A stretch of DNA of 64,000 nt. Source: Corynebacterium sp. ACRQK (GTDB lineage: Bacteria; Actinomycetota; Actinomycetes; Mycobacteriales; Mycobacteriaceae). The position numbers were made by a program, and so were the translations under genes. Of this stretch, positions 17,839-26,260 are shown piece by piece. Each line of letters begins with the position of its first letter. Positions within the stretch are counted from its first letter, which is position 1. The stretch covers positions 62,001 through 126,000 of the forward strand of contig NZ_JAKRMU010000005.1 of assembly GCF_022345965.1 (NCBI RefSeq), written 5' to 3'. The notes under the pieces were generated by a model. That model did no database searches. It had not been told where the DNA came from and saw only the letters and a list, made by a program, of their open reading frames with translations.

Positions 17839-19311
17839 ATGGAGCAGGGAAATCAGATCCAATCAGCCTCGGCGCATTTGAGCCAGCGCGTCTCTGACCT
17901 GACGCTGCTGCTCACCCAGGCTGTCGACGCTTTGGCCGGCGGCTCGCCGGACCTGGCGCGGCACGCCGAACAGCTGCGCCTGATGGTCACCCGCCCGCCG
18001 CGCGTGGCTGTGGTCGGCCGCCTGAAATCCGGAAAGTCCACGCTGGTCAACGCTTTGACGGAGAACCTCATTGCCGCCACCGGCGCCCTGGAGTGCACCA
18101 TGGCGGTGAGCATGTACCACAACGGTGCGCCCGCCCGCGCCGAGATTCACACCACCGACGGGCAGGTCATCCGCGTGCCGCTGAACAACGGCCCGCTGAA
18201 CAACCTGACCGTGCCGGTGAACCAGGTGGACTTTGTGGATCAGTTCCTGCCCAACCGGCGCCTCCAGGAGCTCACGCTGATTGACACCCCCGGCACCGCC
18301 ACCCTGACCGTCGAGAATGAAGAGCGCACCCGCCGCGTACTCGTCGACGGACAAAAAGACACGCGCCGCGCCAGCGGTTGGGCCGACTGCCTTGTCTTCT
18401 TGTCGGACTCTGCCCCGCGCGAGGACGAAAAGCGGTTCCTCTCCCAATTGGGAATGACGCCCCTAAATACCGTCGGCATCCTTTCCAGAGCGGATTCTTT
18501 CGGTTCCGGTGCCTTCGGCCCCATCGATCCGTTGCAGCACGCCCGCCAACACGCCGATGGCATCCAGAAGCGGCTGATGAGCACGGTGCAGCGCACCATT
18601 CCGCTTTCCGGCCTGATGGCAGAGTCCGCGCTGACGGGCAAAGTCACCGGTGAGGTGGCCCGTAACTTGAGTGCGCTGGCACATCTGGACCGCGAAGGTC
18701 TGCTGGACCTGCTGGAGGCGGAGGACCCGCGGGAGATCGTGCCGGAGTGCAGCGCGAGCACCCGCGACGACTTGCTGGACGTTATGGGCGAATACGGCGT
18801 TTTCGCCGGGCGTCGCATCGCCGCCGAGGGCGGAGCACCGGCGCTGGTTAAGTGGATGGTGGAGACCTCCGGGGTCTCGGAACTTGTGCACCTGCTGACC
18901 GGCGACATCACCTACTTCGCAGTGCTGCAGCGCGCAGCCCGGATGCTGGATGTGCTGGACGATCTGGCCTCTAACCACCCGGACTTGCAACACGTGCGCT
19001 GGGTCCAGTCGGTGACGCTGGCGCAGCCGGGCATGCACTTTGTGATGCTATACCGCAGCTACCGCAACACCTACGCCTCCACCCCGGATTCGCGCTTGCT
19101 GCCGCTGCTGCGCTCCGCCGTGACGGCTGGGCACCCGGCAGTGACTGTGAACCTGCCGCGCGATACTCCGGTGGAACAGGTCCGCCAGGCGCTGGAGGAT
19201 AAGATCGCCGAAATGCAGCAAATGTCGATGTCCCCACTGTCGGCGGCGGAAGACGAGGCTCGTGAGCGCCTCCTGGGCTCTTTCCAATCAGCGCTACAAG
19301 CTACGCACTAA
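17839..19311 (+). CDS. iniC: dynamin-like GTPase, IniC-like
   Basis: This 490-aa protein has the P-loop GRLKSGKSTLVNAL (about 60-73), the G3 motif DTPGTAT and a likely G4 region LSRADSFG. Its length equals mycobacterial IniC (about 493 aa). It is the second of two adjacent dynamins; the ATG follows the TAA of the first gene without a gap, which indicates translational coupling and possibly a hetero-oligomer. It probably acts at the cytoplasmic membrane. The iniC name rests on length, order and domain type rather than a computed alignment. Confidence 0.83.
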   Translation: MEQGNQIQSASAHLSQRVSDLTLLLTQAVDALAGGSPDLARHAEQLRLMVTRPPRVAVVGRLKSGKSTLVNALTENLIAATGALECTMAVSMYHNGAPARAEIHTTDGQVIRVPLNNGPLNNLTVPVNQVDFVDQFLPNRRLQELTLIDTPGTATLTVENEERTRRVLVDGQKDTRRASGWADCLVFLSDSAPREDEKRFLSQLGMTPLNTVGILSRADSFGSGAFGPIDPLQHARQHADGIQKRLMSTVQRTIPLSGLMAESALTGKVTGEVARNLSALAHLDREGLLDLLEAEDPREIVPECSASTRDDLLDVMGEYGVFAGRRIAAEGGAPALVKWMVETSGVSELVHLLTGDITYFAVLQRAARMLDVLDDLASNHPDLQHVRWVQSVTLAQPGMHFVMLYRSYRNTYASTPDSRLLPLLRSAVTAGHPAVTVNLPRDTPVEQVRQALEDKIAEMQQMSMSPLSAAEDEARERLLGSFQSALQATH

Positions 19312-19395
19312 AGGCCAACCGAGGCGCTAAAGTGTAAGCTACTTATGCCTTAAACGCTTTTAAACCCTTATGTTTTGTCAGGAGCTGTACTTTAA

Positions 19396-21513
19396 ATGAC
19401 TAACGCATGGCATCTGGCGGTCGACTTCGGAACCTCGAATACGGCTGCCGCTCACCAGAGCCCCATGGGTAGGGAGATCTCCGCCCTTGCGTTGACGCAC
19501 CGCTCCAACATCATGCCGTCTGCAGTGTTCCTCGACGTCCCGCACGGCGCACACGCCGCTGCCGATGACGAAGAGCCCACACTGCTCAACGGCGATTCCG
19601 CCCTGGCGCGTGGCCGCCGCGACCCCTCCCGGCTGTTGCTGAGCCCCAAGCGCTACATCGACCACGACGAGGTTCAGCTGGCTGGCCGTAGTCTGCCGTT
19701 GACGAAGGTCGTCGGCTCCGTGATCGCTACAGTTCTGCGTTCGGGCAAGGCTCAGCACGCGAACCAGGCCCCCGAGACGGTTACGCTGACTCACCCCGAA
19801 GCCTGGTCGGCGCACTCCGTGGAGCAGCTGAAGCGCAGCGCCGTCGCCGCAGGCGTGCCGGAACAGAACCTGCGCGTGCTATCCGAGCCGCGCGCAGCTG
19901 CGATCCACTACGCCTCTCAGCAGTCCGTCCAATCCGGCTCCCACGTAGCAGTGTTCGACTTCGGTGGCGGCACCCTGGATATTGCCGTGCTGCGCGCAAA
20001 GGGGGATGGCAACTTCGACGTCGTGGCCGCCAAGGGTGATAACAGCCTGGGTGGGCGCACCATCGACAACCTGCTGTACCGCTGGGTTCTGGACCAGCTG
20101 GAGCACGACGATCCCGACCTGGCGGACTTCGTTCGCTCGGCACCTATCACCACGGTGCACGCACTGGAATCCAGCATCCGAGAAGCCAAGGAGATCCTGT
20201 CGGATACGTCCTCGGCCACCATCAGTGTCTCTACTCCCCACGGGGAAACCGACCTGCTGATCACCCGCGATGAGTTCAACAATGTAATCGAGCAGTCGAT
20301 CATGCGCGGAGTTGAACTGACCCGTGCGGCGCTGACTCAGGCGGGCGTCGCTTCCACAAAGACCCCGATCTACATGACCGGTGGATCCTCGCGCATTCCG
20401 TTTGTGCAGGACCGACTGGGCGAAGTCGGCACTGTCATGACGCTCGACGACCCGAAGACCGTGGTGAGCCGCGGTGCGCTGGCTGCAACCCTGCGCGGGT
20501 TCACCGGTGGCATGAACGGAGCTCAGGGGGCAGGTTCTCGCCCCGGTGGCGCAGGTTCCGGCAGTGCAGGCACTGCAGGTGCTGGTGCCGCTGGATTGGC
20601 TGGGGTCGCTGGCGCTGGTTTGGGCGCCGGGGCGGCCTCCGCTGCAAGTCGTTCCGGCCAGTTCGGCCCGGCGACCCCACCCGGCATGCCGCGTGCGAGC
20701 CAGGGTCAAAGCCCAAGCCAGAACCAGGGGCCACAGTCCTACAACAATTCCCCACAAACTGCCGCCTTCGTGCCCAGCTCGGCAAACGCATACGGCGCCA
20801 GCAACTTCACCAGCGCCCACGCAACGAGCTCCTCGAAGGCAAAGAAGTCCAACACTCCGGTGATCATCACGGCTTGCCTGGCCGTCCTCGCAGTCGTGGT
20901 GGCCATCGGCTTCGTCACCCTGAACGGCGGCGATGACAACGGTGGCGGAAACGGCGGTGGCGGCGGAAACGGCGAGGGTGGCAACCCGCCGTTCACCGAA
21001 GCTAGCCCCTACAGCCCGTCGCGGGAGCCGTATGAGTCGGATATGTACAAGCCACTGGCTTCCCTGCTTCCAGAGGTCAAGGACTACACTCCGACGAACT
21101 TCTACAACCGCATCGATAGCTGCAACACCAAGCCAGACAGGGCAAGCTTCGCAGGTGCGGCCTACGACGGCATGGATATCGACATGTACTCCTGCCTGCC
21201 CAGCCGCGACTCCCTCGAGGATCACAAGGATGAGTTCCTCTACAACAACTTCCGTTACACGCTGTCCGGAGACGACGCGCAGAAGATCTATGACCACGGA
21301 AGGAACTCTTCCGTGAAGGGGCAGGTCCTCCAGGAGGCCGGAAACGGATGGCCGGAGATTACCTTCTACCCCAGCGCCAAGTTCTCCAGCCCGAATGTCA
21401 CGGTGTGGTACCCCGACGAAAAGCTGGTCGTGCTGTCCAACGGCAAGGCTGAGGACACCAAGGAAGACGCAATCGAGATGCTGAAGTTCTACAACCTGAT
21501 GCCGCAGGACTAA
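19396..21513 (+). CDS. membrane-anchored Hsp70-like protein with extracytoplasmic domain
   Basis: The product is 705 aa. Residues about 1-380 are an Hsp70/actin-like ATPase: phosphate 1 VDFGTSNTAAA, phosphate 2 VFDFGGGTLDIAVL and the adenosine motif MTGGSSRIPFVQ. No DnaK-type substrate-binding domain follows. Instead there is a Gly/Ala-rich linker (about 380-420), a Gln/Ser/Asn-rich stretch, a single membrane span (VIITACLAVLAVVVAIGFVT, about 492-512), a Gly/Asn/Asp linker and a C-terminal domain of about 175 residues with two cysteines. That domain would lie outside the membrane. SD AGGAGC precedes the ATG. It is co-directional with the dynamin pair and 84 bp downstream, probably in the same functional locus. 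Its partner is unknown. Confidence 0.85.
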   Translation: MTNAWHLAVDFGTSNTAAAHQSPMGREISALALTHRSNIMPSAVFLDVPHGAHAAADDEEPTLLNGDSALARGRRDPSRLLLSPKRYIDHDEVQLAGRSLPLTKVVGSVIATVLRSGKAQHANQAPETVTLTHPEAWSAHSVEQLKRSAVAAGVPEQNLRVLSEPRAAAIHYASQQSVQSGSHVAVFDFGGGTLDIAVLRAKGDGNFDVVAAKGDNSLGGRTIDNLLYRWVLDQLEHDDPDLADFVRSAPITTVHALESSIREAKEILSDTSSATISVSTPHGETDLLITRDEFNNVIEQSIMRGVELTRAALTQAGVASTKTPIYMTGGSSRIPFVQDRLGEVGTVMTLDDPKTVVSRGALAATLRGFTGGMNGAQGAGSRPGGAGSGSAGTAGAGAAGLAGVAGAGLGAGAASAASRSGQFGPATPPGMPRASQGQSPSQNQGPQSYNNSPQTAAFVPSSANAYGASNFTSAHATSSSKAKKSNTPVIITACLAVLAVVVAIGFVTLNGGDDNGGGNGGGGGNGEGGNPPFTEASPYSPSREPYESDMYKPLASLLPEVKDYTPTNFYNRIDSCNTKPDRASFAGAAYDGMDIDMYSCLPSRDSLEDHKDEFLYNNFRYTLSGDDAQKIYDHGRNSSVKGQVLQEAGNGWPEITFYPSAKFSSPNVTVWYPDEKLVVLSNGKAEDTKEDAIEMLKFYNLMPQD

Positions 21514-21543
21514 CCATCACTTCATTGTTTCAAGGCACAAGTT

Positions 21544-21597
21544 AGAGCCCCACGCACCGAGCGGAGATCGAGCTGCTCGATGTTGTGGGGCTCTTTG
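21544..21597 (+). terminator. terminator between Hsp70-like and sigma factor genes
   Basis: The inverted repeat AGAGCCCCAC / GTGGGGCTCT (21544-21553 with 21585-21594) is followed by TTTGCTG. It sits between two convergent genes and could act on both transcripts. Confidence 0.65.
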
Positions 21598-21619
21598 CTG
21601 TGGGGCAGGGCCTGGCTGT

Positions 21620-22195
21620 TTATGCGCTAGTGACGCCGGCCTCCACCAGTGCCGCCTTCAGCTTCGCACGCGCACGATTGATGCGGGACTTAACCGTTTG
21701 AATTGGAATCCCCTGGTGGGCGGCAATGTCCTGGTAGCTCATGCCCGTGTACTCGCGCAAGACGATGACTTCGCGGAAGTCATCCGGCAGCTGCGCCAAT
21801 GCCTGGCGCACGACCATTGCCGAGGTGACCTGTGACCCTACCTCCGGGGTCTGTGCAACCTCATCCACGCCTGCGTCTTCCTCTGGAACGTCTCGGCGGG
21901 AGCGCACGATCTGCAGCGCAGCGTTGGAGGCAATGCGGTACGCCCAGGTGGAGAACCTGGCGCGCCCGTCGAAGTTTTCAATGTTCTTCCACGCAGAGGT
22001 CAGAGCGTTCTGCAGCGCATCCTCCGCATCGGCGCGGTTGCCGGTAATGGACAGGCAGACAGAGAACATCCTGCCCCATGCCTGGCGTGCTAGACGCGCG
22101 AAAGCCTGCTGGTCGCCCTCATGGGCTTTGGCCAGCAGGTCGCGTTCCTCGTCGCGGGTGAGTTCTTTCCGTGGGGTGTTAGATCCGTTAGACAT
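21620..22195 (-). CDS. ECF-type RNA polymerase sigma factor
   Basis: The product is 191 aa. Region 2 reads GNRADAEDALQNALTSAWKN and FSTWAYRIASNAAL. Region 4 reads LPDDFREVIVLREYTGMSYQ followed by the helix-turn-helix IPIQTVKSRINRARAKL. It belongs to the ECF group of sigma-70 factors. It follows the acidic-protein gene by 13 bp, an operon. No zinc anti-sigma factor (HxxxCxxC) is visible nearby. Its position next to the dynamin/Hsp70 genes suggests it might control them, which is inference only. Confidence 0.9.
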   Translation of the reverse strand: MSNGSNTPRKELTRDEERDLLAKAHEGDQQAFARLARQAWGRMFSVCLSITGNRADAEDALQNALTSAWKNIENFDGRARFSTWAYRIASNAALQIVRSRRDVPEEDAGVDEVAQTPEVGSQVTSAMVVRQALAQLPDDFREVIVLREYTGMSYQDIAAHQGIPIQTVKSRINRARAKLKAALVEAGVTSA

Positions 22196-22208
22196 TTCTG
22201 ACTTCCCC

Positions 22209-22754
22209 CTACATTCCGCTGAGGTCGGTCAGGTCGTCCGGGTGATCATCGCCGTAGTCGTTGCCATAATCATCCTCGCCGTAGCCGGTGACATCCGCGG
22301 CCGGATCAGTAAGGTCAGCTGCGGGATCTGCGATCTCACTCAGATCGTCAGAGCCGCCGAGGTCATCCAGATCCTCGTGCTCTGCCGTACCGGTATCCAC
22401 GTCGTCGCCCGAAGCATCACTGGGGAGGTCCTCTGCCGAGGTGGCGTCATCAACCAACGCACCAGAATCGTCGAGATCCGCAAGATCAACCTCGTGCGAA
22501 GCCGCATCTTCCGAAAGGTCTTCCGCACCTTCCTCCGGGAAGGAATCAAGGTCAGGGATCAGATCCCCCTCGGGCATCTCGGTGTTCGGATCAACGGCAA
22601 CGTCCAACATTGCGTTGAATAAGTCGTCAAGATCCTGCGCTTCGTTGCCGAACAATTCCTCCAGCGGGGTAAGGATTGGTGCGTCTGCCTCGGTATCAGC
22701 GGATGGGCCAGCCATGTGTCCTCCGTTTTCGATCGAATCACTCTTCGTGCTCAT
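22209..22754 (-). CDS. highly acidic Asp-rich protein upstream of sigma factor
   Basis: The product is 181 aa and dominated by Asp, Glu, Ala and Ser. It has an ordered-looking N-terminal part (TPLEELFGNEAQDLDDLFNA) and then low-complexity acidic sequence ending in Tyr/Gly/Asp repeats (GYGEDDYGNDYGDD). There are no membrane segments and no cysteines. ATG 22754 follows an excellent SD (GGAGGTGAACG). It is probably co-transcribed with the sigma gene and might act as a cytoplasmic sigma regulator or DNA-mimic-like acidic partner; this is inference. I do not recognise the family. Confidence 0.7.
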   Translation of the reverse strand: MSTKSDSIENGGHMAGPSADTEADAPILTPLEELFGNEAQDLDDLFNAMLDVAVDPNTEMPEGDLIPDLDSFPEEGAEDLSEDAASHEVDLADLDDSGALVDDATSAEDLPSDASGDDVDTGTAEHEDLDDLGGSDDLSEIADPAADLTDPAADVTGYGEDDYGNDYGDDHPDDLTDLSGM

Positions 22755-22871
22755 CGTTCACCTCCTTCCACCAGCATCCGCAATAACAACAAAGAACGCG
22801 CTGAAGCAGATGAACCACTAAAACCTGCTTCAGGACGGTTGTGTAATGCACGCAAGACGGCGAAGGTTCCC

Positions 22872-23042
22872 GTGAGTAATAAAAGAATTACTTTAAGCGA
22901 TTATGCCCGATCTCGCGCACAGTTCAATAGGAGGCGCGCACTATTCAATACCGATTCACACTATCAAGAAGTTAGCGACGCAAAACATAAGAAAGTGATG
23001 TCGGCTATAGCTCTTGCCGACTACAGTGGAGGCGGAGAATAA
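22872..23042 (+). CDS. possible small basic protein
   Basis: A 56-codon frame starts with GTG preceded by GAAGG at 5 bp and ends 26 bp before the acyl-CoA ligase gene. The predicted peptide (SNKRITLSDYARSRAQFNRR, then a middle part and ADYSGGGE at the end) is basic and lacks membrane segments. The DNA is visibly AT-richer than its neighbours. No family is recognised. It could equally be leader RNA for the ligase gene. Confidence 0.35.
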   Translation: MSNKRITLSDYARSRAQFNRRRALFNTDSHYQEVSDAKHKKVMSAIALADYSGGGE

Positions 23043-23068
23043 CCGCGAACGGATAGGAGCCCGACGCA

Positions 23069-24640
23069 ATGCCCATTAAGAGCGACCGCCCGGACATCGA
23101 ACTCAGCCCGCTAGGTGTCTACGACTACGTCTTCAGCAACCTCACCACGGAGGAAGAAGACCGCGTCGCCGTCATCGATATCGCCGATGGCTCCGAAACA
23201 ACCTTCGCGCAGCTGCAGAACTACATCGAGTCCACCGCAGGCTGGCTCGTCAGCAAGGGCATCGAGAAGGGTGACGTGGTGGCTCTGCATCTGCCTAACT
23301 CTCTCAACTTCATCGTCGCCGCCTACGGACTGTGGCGCATCGGCGCTGTCGTATCGCCACTGTCGCTACTGTCCACGCCGGAGACCGTGACCGCGCAGAT
23401 TGAGGACTCTGGCGCGAAGATGCTGCTTACTGTTGCCGCGCTTGGTGACGCTTCGTCCCAGGGGGCGAAGGATGCCGGCATCGCGGAAGAAGACATCATC
23501 CACCTGGATACCTCCAAGGGTATGCAGCAGATCATGGCGGAGCGCCGCACGGCTCCCGAGGTGGAGATCGACCCCGACGAGGACCTGGCGGTACTCCCCT
23601 ACTCCTCTGGCACCACCGGCCTGCCGAAGGGCGTGCGCCTGATGCACCGTCAGCTGGTGGCCAACGTGCAGCAGGGCCAGGACATCGACTTGCTGCGCCG
23701 GGACGACACGGTGTACGCGGTCTTGCCCTTCTTCCACATCTATGGTCTGACCGCACTGGTAAACCTGGCGCTGGCACAGCGCGCAAAGCTGGTTGTGGTG
23801 CCGCGCTTCGAGCTACAGAGCTTCCTGGAGCACCACCAGAAGTTCGAGGTGAATTTCACGCTGATCGCCCCGCCGATCGCCGTGCAGCTGGCGAAGCACC
23901 CGATGGTCGATAACTACGACCTATCGCGCATGCGCGGAGTGTTCAGCGGTGCAGCCACGCTGGACGAGGATCTGGCTCTGGAGCTGGAGAAGCGCCTGGG
24001 CATCCACGTGCAGCAGGGCTATGGCATGACTGAGACCTCGCCGTTGGCACATGCGAACGTCTCCAAGGACATCAACCGCGGCTCCATTGGCAAGCCCTGC
24101 GCCAACACCGAGAGCAAGCTGGTGGATCCGGAGACCCTGGAGGAAATTCCGCTGCCCAGCGAGGGCGTATCCGAGGTCGGCGAGCTGTGGGTCCGCGGGC
24201 CACAGATTATGGCCGGCTACCTGAACAAGCCAGAGCAGACCGCCGAGGCCCTGCCGGGCGACGGTTGGCTGCGCACCGGAGACTTGGCGAACACAGATCC
24301 AGAGGGCAACGTCCACATCGTGGACCGTCTAAAGGAGCTGATCAAGTACAAGGGCTACCAGGTTCCACCCGCAGAGCTGGAGTCGGTACTGCTGAGCCAC
24401 CCGGAGATCGCAGACGCCGCCGTGATCGGCGTGCACCGCGCCTCTGTTGGCGAGGAACTGCCGAAGGCCTTTGTCGTGGCCCAGAGGGGTTCTTCCCTCA
24501 ACGAGCAGCAAGTGATGGACTTCGTGGCCGAGCGCGTGGCGCCCTACAAGAAGATCCGTATTGTTGAGTTCGTGCAGGGCATTCCGAAGTCCTCCACGGG
24601 CAAGATTCTGCGCCGCGAGCTGCGCGAGCACGCGGTTTAG
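23069..24640 (+). CDS. AMP-forming acyl-CoA ligase (4-coumarate-CoA ligase-like)
   Basis: This is an adenylate-forming enzyme of 523 aa that activates a carboxylic acid as acyl-AMP and then as a thioester. Motifs are the P-loop YSSGTTGLPKGV, GYGMTETSPLAH (A5), GWLRTGDL (A7), LKELIKYKGYQVPPAELE (A8 hinge) and the C-terminal catalytic lysine motif PKSSTGKILRREL (A10). The hinge sequence is typical of 4-coumarate/fatty-acyl-CoA ligases. The exact acid is unknown; in a mycolate-making genus a fatty-acid or aromatic-acid substrate is plausible. It is convergent with serB. Confidence 0.9.
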   Translation: MPIKSDRPDIELSPLGVYDYVFSNLTTEEEDRVAVIDIADGSETTFAQLQNYIESTAGWLVSKGIEKGDVVALHLPNSLNFIVAAYGLWRIGAVVSPLSLLSTPETVTAQIEDSGAKMLLTVAALGDASSQGAKDAGIAEEDIIHLDTSKGMQQIMAERRTAPEVEIDPDEDLAVLPYSSGTTGLPKGVRLMHRQLVANVQQGQDIDLLRRDDTVYAVLPFFHIYGLTALVNLALAQRAKLVVVPRFELQSFLEHHQKFEVNFTLIAPPIAVQLAKHPMVDNYDLSRMRGVFSGAATLDEDLALELEKRLGIHVQQGYGMTETSPLAHANVSKDINRGSIGKPCANTESKLVDPETLEEIPLPSEGVSEVGELWVRGPQIMAGYLNKPEQTAEALPGDGWLRTGDLANTDPEGNVHIVDRLKELIKYKGYQVPPAELESVLLSHPEIADAAVIGVHRASVGEELPKAFVVAQRGSSLNEQQVMDFVAERVAPYKKIRIVEFVQGIPKSSTGKILRRELREHAV

Positions 24641-24683
24641 AACTGCTTTCGCAGACTAGAGCGTGGCCGCCCCGGGGCGCCAG

Positions 24684-26021
24684 TTAGTTTTCGACGATCG
24701 GCACTCGGCGATACGTGCCGTCGCGGAGGTCGGCGTCCTCAATCTCGTGGCGAGAAATGCCAAGAATGAACAACACCTGGTCCAGGAAGGGGTAGTTCAC
24801 AGAGGTGTCGGCAATCTCCTTGAGGGCGGGCTTTGCATTGAAGGCGATTCCCAGGCCAGCCGTAGAGAGCATGTCGATATCGTTTGCGCCGTCGCCGACC
24901 GCGACAGTCTGGTTCAGCTGAATGCCGTTGGACCAGGCGAACTCCTTGAGGCTTTCGGCCTTCGCCTGACGGTCGACGACCGGGCCGATCACGCGACCAG
25001 TGAGCTTGCCGTCGACAATCTCCAGGGTATTCGCGCGGGCGAAGTCGAGGTCCAACTCGCGGGCGAGCGGCTCGATAACCTGAATGAATCCACCGGAGAC
25101 CACACCCGCCTTGTAACCCAGACGCTTCAACGTGCGGATGGTAGTGCGGGCGCCGGGTGTCAGCTGGATATCGTGGGCGACCTTCTCCACTACCGCAGCA
25201 TCCAGGCCGGCGAGGGCCTTCACACGCTCGTGCAAGGATTCGGCGAAATCCAACTCGCCCCGCATAGCACGCTCGGTGACGGCGGCAACCTCTTCTTCGC
25301 GGCCAGCGTAGACCGCCAGCATTTCGATGACCTCGTGCTGGATGAGGGTGGAGTCCACGTCGAAACAGATAAGGCGCTTCGCCCGGCGAGCCAGCCCCGC
25401 ACGTTCAATAGCGATGTCCACGCCCACTTCCGAGGTGAGGGTCGCCAGAGCCTTACGCAGCGGCACACCGCCACCGGGTGCCGGGTTGGCGACGGTCAGG
25501 TTAAGTTCCAGGCCGGTGACCGGGTAGTCCGCGATGCCGGTGATCGTGTCGATATTCGCCCCGTAGTCCGCCAGGGTCTGGCCGATGCGGGAAATGTGCG
25601 TGGCCGTCAGCGGGCGGCCCAGCACAACCATCACGTGAGTGGAGTGCGGACGGGTGCTCGAGAGGTTGTCGTCGGCCTCGACGCTGACCCGCATGCCGTA
25701 GGAGGCCAGGGTTTCTTTAAGTCCCTCGCCGAGGGGTTCAAGGTCTTCTTGTCCGACGCCCACTAGCGCCGCCAACGACAGCTTCCCGCGGAAGACGGAC
25801 TGCTCAATGTCGAGTAGCTGCACTCCGTAGGAGGACAGTACTCGAAAGAAGGCCGCAGATACGCCGGGGCGGTCGGGTCCGGTAACGGTAATCACGCTGG
25901 GCGCGAGGCCTTCCTGCAGCGTGTCCTCGAGGGCGGACTCGAAGTGTGGGTCGTTGGCCGAGCCGGCTGCGGGCTGGCTAACAGAAGGGTTGGGGTTGTT
26001 GGCATCAGCAGAGGTAGTCAC
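24684..26021 (-). CDS. serB: phosphoserine phosphatase with N-terminal ACT domains
   Basis: This enzyme catalyses the last step of serine synthesis, phosphoserine to serine. The product is 445 aa: a low-complexity N-terminus, two ACT-type regulatory regions (VTGPDRPGVSAAFF at about 40-55 and a second starting THVMVVLGRPLTA), then the HAD phosphatase core with nucleophile motif CFDVDSTLIQ, SGGF, and the Mg-binding loop VGDGANDIDML. The length and ACT-ACT-HAD order match mycobacterial SerB2. serB beside ctaD repeats the order of other Corynebacteriales. Confidence 0.94.
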   Translation of the reverse strand: MTTSADANNPNPSVSQPAAGSANDPHFESALEDTLQEGLAPSVITVTGPDRPGVSAAFFRVLSSYGVQLLDIEQSVFRGKLSLAALVGVGQEDLEPLGEGLKETLASYGMRVSVEADDNLSSTRPHSTHVMVVLGRPLTATHISRIGQTLADYGANIDTITGIADYPVTGLELNLTVANPAPGGGVPLRKALATLTSEVGVDIAIERAGLARRAKRLICFDVDSTLIQHEVIEMLAVYAGREEEVAAVTERAMRGELDFAESLHERVKALAGLDAAVVEKVAHDIQLTPGARTTIRTLKRLGYKAGVVSGGFIQVIEPLARELDLDFARANTLEIVDGKLTGRVIGPVVDRQAKAESLKEFAWSNGIQLNQTVAVGDGANDIDMLSTAGLGIAFNAKPALKEIADTSVNYPFLDQVLFILGISRHEIEDADLRDGTYRRVPIVEN

Positions 26022-26148
26022 GGCCTATATTGTCCCACTTTCCCGCAAGAATTGATAACCGAGACTGCATAGCCCTCGTTTCAGTTCCCCCGCTCCACCC
26101 ACGGTCCCCGCTTCCCCAATCAGCTCCCTGTGCGCCCCGAGAATGCGA

Positions 26149-26182
26149 AAATCCACACCCCGCGTAGTTGAGGTGTGGATTT
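26149..26182 (-). terminator. terminator downstream of ctaD
   Basis: An 11-bp perfect stem, AAATCCACACC / GGTGTGGATTT, has a 12-nt loop. On the minus strand the stem is followed by TTTTCGC. It lies between the ctaD stop and the serB start. Confidence 0.7.
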
Positions 26183-26260
26183 AAGATCGAGCCAGCCGCC
26201 AGGCACCTAGCGACTGCGCTGGGCAGTGGCCGGGTGAGGGGGCGTCACTAGAAAGTGCGC

